Positions 58,684-64,000 of a stretch of DNA of 64,000 nt are shown here, one piece after another. Both the position numbers and the translations under genes were made by a program. The stretch is from Symsagittifera roscoffensis (lineage: Eukaryota > Xenacoelomorpha > Acoela > Convolutidae): assembly GCF_963678635.1 (NCBI RefSeq), contig NC_087065.1:10561579-10625578 (forward strand). Direction: 5' to 3'. The stretch's first letter is position 1. Each line of letters starts with the position of its first letter. The notes under the pieces were generated by a model. The model was not told the origin of the DNA. It searched no databases and worked only from the letters and a program-made list of their open reading frames with translations.

Positions 58684-60003
58684 GTGGTCGAGGCCCATAC
58701 TTTCTCCCTGGCATGTGTACAAGATGACCTGATGAAACTGGACCTTCAGAAGGTGAGCTTCGCAGTGGATGCCAGGAGGATGCTGAATGGAGCGAGGCTA
58801 TCGGTCAGTGGACTGTACTCGATAACAGGCGTAGACTGGTTAATAGCCGCTGGCATAAACTTCTGCTCCACGACGGCCTTGAGGTTTGCTGACCTAGCGG
58901 GACTGCCCTCTAACAACACAATGGGACCAGTGAACGCACGACCATTACAAGAAGTGAGATTGAATCACGATGAAGGAAATCGAGAAGAGAGACCTGGGAG
59001 ATTCTTGACGACGAGGGCACCGATTGGACAGCATGTCAAGATATTCAGACAGGTGAAAACACCCCCAAGCCATGTGAAAGAAAGGACGTACCCGAAGCAA
59101 GTGAATCAGGAAGGTGATGCCCAAAGATACGGCGGATTGCAAGCGATAAAGAAAGATGAGACCATCTTTGCCGCGTACGACAAGGCAGAAATGAGGAAGG
59201 CCAAGATCATGATAGTAGCGAATTCAGATTTCGTACACACTTCCAAGTCTCTGTTTTGGCCGAATGTTATAATGTTGGCAGCGGTCGATCCGGACCTACT
59301 GCAATCCGTGTCAATGGCTATCGGAGTACAAAGACAGACGGAGAGGAATCCGATCACGATCGTGTTTGCTGGCATCAATGACCATCTACACAGTAGAGGT
59401 TTCCTGAGCAGACTCAGAGAGCCTACAACGGCAGAAAATGCTGTATGGCCAGCAATAAAAGACATCCTCGAGTCAAAGGGTGAAGTGGTGGATACGATGA
59501 AGGAGGGGTCCTTCACCAAGATGACACCGAGAGCAATGTTCGCGCTGTCTCCGGGGTATGCACATCTCCCGGATGGACTGACATTCGTGTATCCGATCGT
59601 GGCCTTGCTTTCGGAAGGGAAATATGATGTAATCATATAGGCTCCAAATCGCATGATAGAGATGGAGAACCTGAGACCACTCAGGGCTGAGCTACCTGCG
59701 GTGTGGTCGGTTATCTCGAACGCAATGAGAGGATTCAAGGACCATGCGCTACACATGCTAGTGTTGGACGAGGTGCTGGGGTTGGAACTGTCCAACTTCA
59801 GTCGACAGCTCAAACTGAAACCGGGAATAGGCGACGACCATCGAGTGATTGTAGCGATGTCGAGCGACTTATGGTTCAGAGGAATGGAAGCGACAGGAGA
59901 AAGAGAGAGAAGGAAAAATTCCCAGGAGACTAAAGCTCACTTGGAGGCAATGGTTTTGAGAACCAAACCAGAGGCTAATCAGTGGCTACATCTAACTCCT
60001 TGA
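58684..60003 (+). pseudogene. Third ORF, second SGNH-like half
   Basis: A single frame from 58684 is interrupted by in-frame TAG (59638) and TGA (60001) and otherwise continues. Residues IMIVANSDFVHTSK (about 59209) and VFAGINDHLHSRG (Gly-Ile-Asn-Asp at 59371-59382) have the look of SGNH blocks I and III (GIND is typical of block III), while block I reads Asn-Ser-Asp instead of Gly-Asp-Ser and a DGL-T string (about 59574) replaces Asp-x-x-His. If it is a second hydrolase fold it is probably catalytically inactive. There are no close matches I can name. Confidence 0.45.
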
Positions 60004-60936
60004 GTAGCGGCAATGAGTGCGGATGCTTTTAAGCAAGGCCCAGTAATGATCAAGAAAATCCCCGCCTACTTGTTGAAGAAGGTGAACCTGGCGGAAAATG
60101 CTGAAGAAAAGACAGCCGAATTTATAAACAGAATGTGCCAAATTACCCTGGAAACCTTCTGGACCCAGAACGTGAAGGGAGAAGAAGGCTTTGAACGGAA
60201 GATAGCATGCTGGAAGGGTTGGGAGCCAGGATGGACAGCGCCCTTCTTGGCCAAAGTCTACCCGAAACTCTCTCGTTATTCGATCAAGGAATTCCTCCAA
60301 GCAGTAGTGGAAGTGTCAATTGAGGAACTACTAGCCTTGTTTGTGACGTTCGGAGCAGAAAGCTTCGTGAAGGGCACCGATGATACTGCTCACCGAAGGA
60401 GTTCAGAACTTGCATTTAGATGGGCTTCTAACATTGATTGCGATTACCCATGCAAACTTGGGAGGACAAAGAAACTGACACGTTACCCAGAGCAGATGAG
60501 AGAGAATGTGAGGAAATTCGACGTGAAGAAAGCCACGGACTCGTGGAATAAGATAAGAGATCTGAGACATATTCTTATCCAGTATCTCTTGCAGCAAAAT
60601 CGTTTTGGAACGGGAGAGGATGAGACGATCGAAAGGGAGGAAGACCTGAGACGACATGTTGGGGGCATGCCCCTGCTAACTGATCTAAGCTTAGCTATGA
60701 GTACCGATCCTTTCGCGTTGATCAGAGGAGCCACAGAGTTTGTGACAGTGATTTATGGACCAGCAGTCACGTTTGCGTTCCCTGATGTTAAGGTGGAAGC
60801 ATACAGGAGGTCGGTGCTGCACCTGAACCTCATATCAGCAGTCGACGGTAGTGCGCTGAACTGGTGTGAGCGGCACGTATTGCGGGATCTCATGAGCGAA
60901 GATCTGTTATTTGCGAAAATATCAGAGCCAACATGA
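60004..60936 (+). pseudogene. Third ORF, C-terminal helical region of unknown function
   Basis: It continues in the same frame as 58684 after the TGA at 60001. It encodes about 310 mostly helical residues (KIPAYLLKKVNLAENAEE, ELLALFVTFGAESF, VRKFDVKKATDSWNKIRDL). No domain, zinc motif or membrane segment is recognised. It stops at 60934-60936. Confidence 0.5.
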
Positions 60937-61091
60937 CTGCATGGTTGTATGAATATGCCAAAAAGCATATGTCGAAGCACGGCAGAGTGTACAGTGGGTA
61001 TCAGCTGGACATTGGGGCAAGAGCTTTCAAGCGAGCTTTCGTGACTCATCGGAATGCAGTGACCACCGCTGTGAAAATAATTTCCTGGTAA
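60932..61091 (+). pseudogene. Third ORF, likely last segment after a frameshift
   Basis: It overlaps the preceding stop by a few bases in another frame and reads TAWLYEYAKKHMSKHGRV onward to ISW before a TAA at 61089. The composition matches the preceding ORF, so a one-base frameshift near 60925 is more likely than a separate gene. Confidence 0.4.
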
Positions 61092-62177
61092 AGTGAACGT
61101 AGTGGAAAGGAAAAAGAAGAGATGTTGAAGGAAGATTTGGAAAGAAACGTGACGTTGTGTCTCCACAACAGCTTCTGCAGGAACAGAGAATCTAACGTGG
61201 ATCCCCTGACTTGTTGTAAACAGAGGGTAGAAGAGCAGAAGTGTTGGAGGACTGCTTCCAACAGCGTCAGAATAGCTAACGATGTGTTGCAAGACACAGA
61301 AACTGAAAGTGCAGAGTCAGTGTCACAGGAGAAGGAAATGGAGCATTGACAAATGGCCGGAAAAACAAGATGCAAGAAGAAAGAAAATTAAAACAATTTA
61401 GAAATTTTAGAACTTCTAAACGACGAAAAAAAGAGAAACAAAGAAGTGAAGAAAAGAAGATGTTAAAACTCAGAATTGTTTTGTGTGTGACAAAAACTCA
61501 AGTGAGAAACCAAGCAACCAAGTTGTAATTGAAAACTGAAACATATCGTTGAGTTTTGAACATTAAAGAATTTGTTGCATTTATAAATTTGCATTTTGAT
61601 TTTAGTTAGTGGCTTTAGAGACACTTACTATTTATTTAGAAAGGCTTGAGCAAAGAGTATATTTAAATATTCCAGCCTGCATGGTTGTTTTTAATCAACT
61701 AGGGCGACTGATCACTTTGTGGTGACATGAAAGACTTGGATAATCTCTTGAAGAGGGAGACTTTTTCATTGTTTTTTTCTAATCACAGAGTTACTTAGTT
61801 TTAATATTAAGGACAATAATAACCAATATATCCGAAGGGAAGAAGCACGGTAGGATAATTTTAGCTTGTTGGTTGCCAGGACTGTCCTGCAAACCAACAT
61901 CTTTTAAAAATCTACGAGAAAAAGTTTTAAATCAGGGCATTGACATTGGAAGTCAGAAAAGATGTTTTATCTTAAGTCATATACTCAAGGTGCAGATTAG
62001 TGAAAGAATTTGGAAGGCTATAGCAATGTAGTATGATGCCATTTATATGCAGTGAGTCGATATGACGCGGAAAAAAGTAGTTTCGTGCATTTTGTAAATT
62101 CTGTTCGATGACACTGTACCAATTTTACGAACATTGCGAGATTCAATGGGGACATTGACCGGGCTGTCCGGGGAGTA
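61092..62177 (+). other. 3' untranslated region of the LTR element
   Basis: It is purine-rich to 61520, then AT-rich, without conserved coding sequence. It ends with CCGGGGAGTA immediately before the 3' LTR, where a polypurine tract would be expected; the G-rich string is short for that role. Confidence 0.5.
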
Positions 62178-62510
62178 TGTGACATTCGACCAGAATGGAC
62201 AAAACTGCAGATTTGACAGATTCGAAGAACTAGCAGCTAACCTTCGGAATTGACTGTTTTAAGAGATTAACCACGTTATTGGGACGATTGGTCAAACGGT
62301 TAAGGTCAAGATATTCTGGTATTTTGAAATTTCAAAAATTCGAAATGATGACGTAATAATTCTGAGAAGCGTTAAAAACGGCCATTTTGGAAGAAAACCA
62401 GAATAAAATCAGAACAACAATAGTTGCGATAGCGATAACTACGAGAAGTGTGATAGAAAAACAACAACAAACAGCAGAGTTAGCAGAGACCGCTCCGAGT
62501 TGCAACTATT

Positions 62511-62538
62511 GCAACTATTGTGTCGCTACAATAGTTGC
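62511..62538. repeat. U3 hairpin of the LTR
   Basis: GCAACTATTGT, GTCGCT loop, ACAATAGTTGC: perfect 11-base arms. The solo LTR has the counterpart at 37522-37549, with paired changes that keep the stem. Confidence 0.6.
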
Positions 62539-62652
62539 AAGGCCGTTCACAACAACGGTGAAGGGTGGAAGAGAGCCTTCCGGAAGGAAGATACAGGCGT
62601 TATTTCCCCGGATTCAGGAATCCGCAGGGGTCTCGGGAGTTGAACTGAAACT

Positions 62653-62664
62653 CTTTTATATAAA
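62653..62664 (+). promoter_or_regulatory. LTR TATA-like core promoter
   Basis: TTTTATATAAAC is about 150 bases upstream of the AATAAA site, a usual U3/R arrangement. It is absent from the deleted 5' LTR, so the copy that should drive transcription has lost it. Confidence 0.5.
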
Positions 62665-63344
62665 CTTTTAGCTCCCCGGTTATGTCTTGAGTTGAATTTA
62701 ATTAACATCTGAAATCATTTTGCGAGGATGAGAAGCTAGGAGTTGTGGGAAAGGATTGATCCATCTTCGATGGAGATGATGATTTTTATCTACTGAACAA
62801 AAACAACAATAATTCAATAAATAGTAGTAGCCCTGATTTTAGGAGTTACCTCGTGGTCTGGGGATACTGAGACCCAGCCATGAGCTCACTAATTTTGCAT
62901 GTAATTAAGTTAATTTGAGCGTTCTGGCCGAAGCCGGAGAACAGTAACTTTTTTGTCGACCCGATGTTAGAAAGACCACCAAAGAACTCGCTTTGGTAGA
63001 GACGGTGAAAAGCATGTAGAGCTCTGTTTAGACGTTGGCCAGTCGTCTTAGGACTTAGCTTTATTTTCCGTCGATTTGTACTTCCGGGCGAATGTTACAT
63101 AACTTTGGATCTGAAATTAAGTATAACATACTATTGTTTTTGTGAAATGTTTTCGAAATTCTATTGAAGTGTTCTAAATATTGAAATTGGAGAAGAACTT
63201 AGTACTTGGATGAGTTTCAATTTTTTCCCTTTTTTTTACATGTAAAACTGGTACCCTAAATAATCATCGGAATAGATCAAGAGATATATCAAATTAAAGC
63301 CCTATTTGAACGACCCAAAAAATCCAAAAAAAAATTCAGGTCAG

Positions 63345-64000
63345 GTCAGGTAAGCCCGTACACAGCTCAGTTAGATTTAAAGGACTGAGTCGCTTCGATT
63401 CGAGTGAGGTGAAACAGGTTTTCGAGTGTCTCAAGTGATTCGATTTCAAAGATTGCTGCTGTTTCTTGATTTGTTGCTTCGAATACTTTGATGTCTTAGT
63501 TAGTTGTGGTCACTAGTGTGGTGCGGAGTCTTCTTCGGAACTTCTTCAATCCTTCCTGATTGAAATACTGGATCATAGACCGCCAGCAGGGTGTTGTTTT
63601 TAATAGACGTAATATGTGGCCGAGAGCATTCCAGCGTCTTCTGGTCATTTCGAGTAAAGCTTGGGATGAGTGGCACCGTTCGTATAGTTGTTTATTGGAT
63701 ATCTTGTATGGGTACTTGATCTTTAGTGCTTTCGTATTTTTTGGCGATGGAAGGCGTCGATTAGTTTTCGTTGTTTTTTGCTCAGACCCCAGATTTCGCA
63801 GTTGTAGAGCAGTAACGGTTTCACCACGCAATTTTACAGTCGCAATCGTTATCTCAGTTTGCTTTTATTGCTGCGCCAGACTAGTTGTAGTTTTGCTAGG
63901 GCTGTTGAGGCTAGCCTTTTCCTACGTATCAGGTTTTCAGAATCTTCCAATAACGAGCCGATCTTCTTCGTTTTTTCTTTTTCTCTTCTGATCTATTTCC
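63345..64000 (-). pseudogene. Non-LTR retrotransposon, 3' end (C-terminal part of RT ORF), runs off the right edge
   Basis: The minus-strand translation shows the C-terminal region typical of CR1/RTE-related RTs. Landmarks are LLYNCEIWGLSKKQRK (about 63765-63810, partly in another frame), KYPYKISNKQLYERC (about 63690), MTRRRWNALGHILRL (about 63625-63655) and MIQYFNQEG (about 63560). Some frameshifts occur. The 3' terminus at about 63340-63355 is a short tandem repeat, ACCTG units on the sense strand, as is common for CR1/RTE tails. The catalytic RT core lies beyond the window. Confidence 0.78.

Larger units (their letters stand above)
38562..63099 (+). mobile_element. Giant Ty3/gypsy-type LTR retrotransposon with an SGNH-like third ORF (inactive)
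   Basis: The order is 5' LTR, 3.1 kb leader, gag-like, RT-RNase H, linker, integrase with GPF-type C-terminus, a spacer, a third long ORF and 3' LTR, about 24.5 kb in all. Without the internal tandem copies it would be roughly 17-18 kb. The RT-RH-integrase order and the gag type place it in Ty3/gypsy. The LTRs end TGTGACATTCG and CGAATGTTACA. The outer flanks share only TAA, not the 5 bases expected, so the two LTRs may not stem from one clean insertion. Frameshifts and stops lie in every coding part. Confidence 0.85.
62178..63099 (+). repeat. 3' LTR, full length (922 bp)
   Basis: It runs from TGTGACATTCG to CGAATGTTACA. U3 contains an 11-base-pair hairpin at 62511-62538, a TTCCGGAAGG palindrome near 62577 and a TATA string (TTTTATATAAAC, 62653-62664); AATAAA lies at about 62816. 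Its left and right parts match 38562-39139, and its inverse complement matches 36957-37846. Confidence 0.9.

Noticed and set aside
56428-61091. Third ORF as an envelope (env) gene
   Set aside because: No signal peptide, furin-type site, fusion peptide or transmembrane helix is visible; SGNH-like motifs fit better.
38562-63099. Interpreting the TA next to both LTR ends as a Tc1/mariner target duplication
   Set aside because: The related copy at 36957-37846 has a clear 5-base duplication and TG...CA ends, and the structure includes TATA and polyadenylation signals, so these are LTRs.

Overview
This is a stretch of an animal (metazoan) nuclear genome, most likely an invertebrate. The signs are a host gene split by GT-AG introns that encodes a carbonic-anhydrase-related protein, very AT-rich intergenic DNA, and a mixture of LTR, Penelope-like, non-LTR and DNA-virus-like mobile elements, almost all decayed. 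The combination would fit a cnidarian or another early-branching invertebrate, but nothing here fixes the phylum. There is no bacterial gene structure.

Layout. About 0.3-4.1 kb (- strand): five recognisable exons, and perhaps a sixth, of a CA8-like carbonic-anhydrase-related protein that lacks two of the three zinc ligands. Its largest mapped introns carry foldback (MITE-like) elements and a degenerate tRNA-like sequence, and the gene runs off the left edge. 4.1-17.5 kb: AT-rich DNA with short inverted repeats, a minisatellite and a 0.65 kb direct repeat, but no gene I can support. 17.56-29.27 kb: a tandem duplication of about 5.87 kb. Its breakpoint lies inside a decayed viral-type family B DNA polymerase gene that continues to about 30.0 kb. 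32.7-33.7 kb (- strand): relics of a non-LTR retrotransposon. 35.8-38.2 kb (- strand): a Penelope-like element (RT, linker, GIY-YIG nuclease) interrupted by a solo LTR with a 5-bp target duplication.

38.56-63.10 kb: a very large Ty3/gypsy-type LTR element on the + strand. It has a 5' LTR (internally deleted), a 3.1 kb leader with an array of CCGGAGGGGTC-like motifs, a broken gag with a coiled coil, capsid-like domain and two zinc knuckles, and a pol region repeated three times in tandem (2.81 kb units sharing the same inactivating lesions). A complete integrase and a second partial integrase follow. Where env would normally lie there is a long ORF of about 4.6 kb whose middle carries SGNH/GDSL-hydrolase motifs, then a full 3' LTR of 0.92 kb. 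63.35-64.0 kb (- strand): the 3' end of another non-LTR retrotransposon.

How it fits together. Only the carbonic-anhydrase-related gene looks like a functional host gene. The rest is a nested history of insertions: the solo LTR inside the Penelope relic belongs to the same LTR family as the giant element next door, and the 2.81 kb, 1.14 kb and 5.87 kb duplications arose after the affected elements were already damaged. The most unusual item is the giant LTR element with its SGNH-like third ORF and its leader motif array. Two 200-N gaps (34,566-34,765 and 56,766-56,965) are assembly gaps of nominal size.
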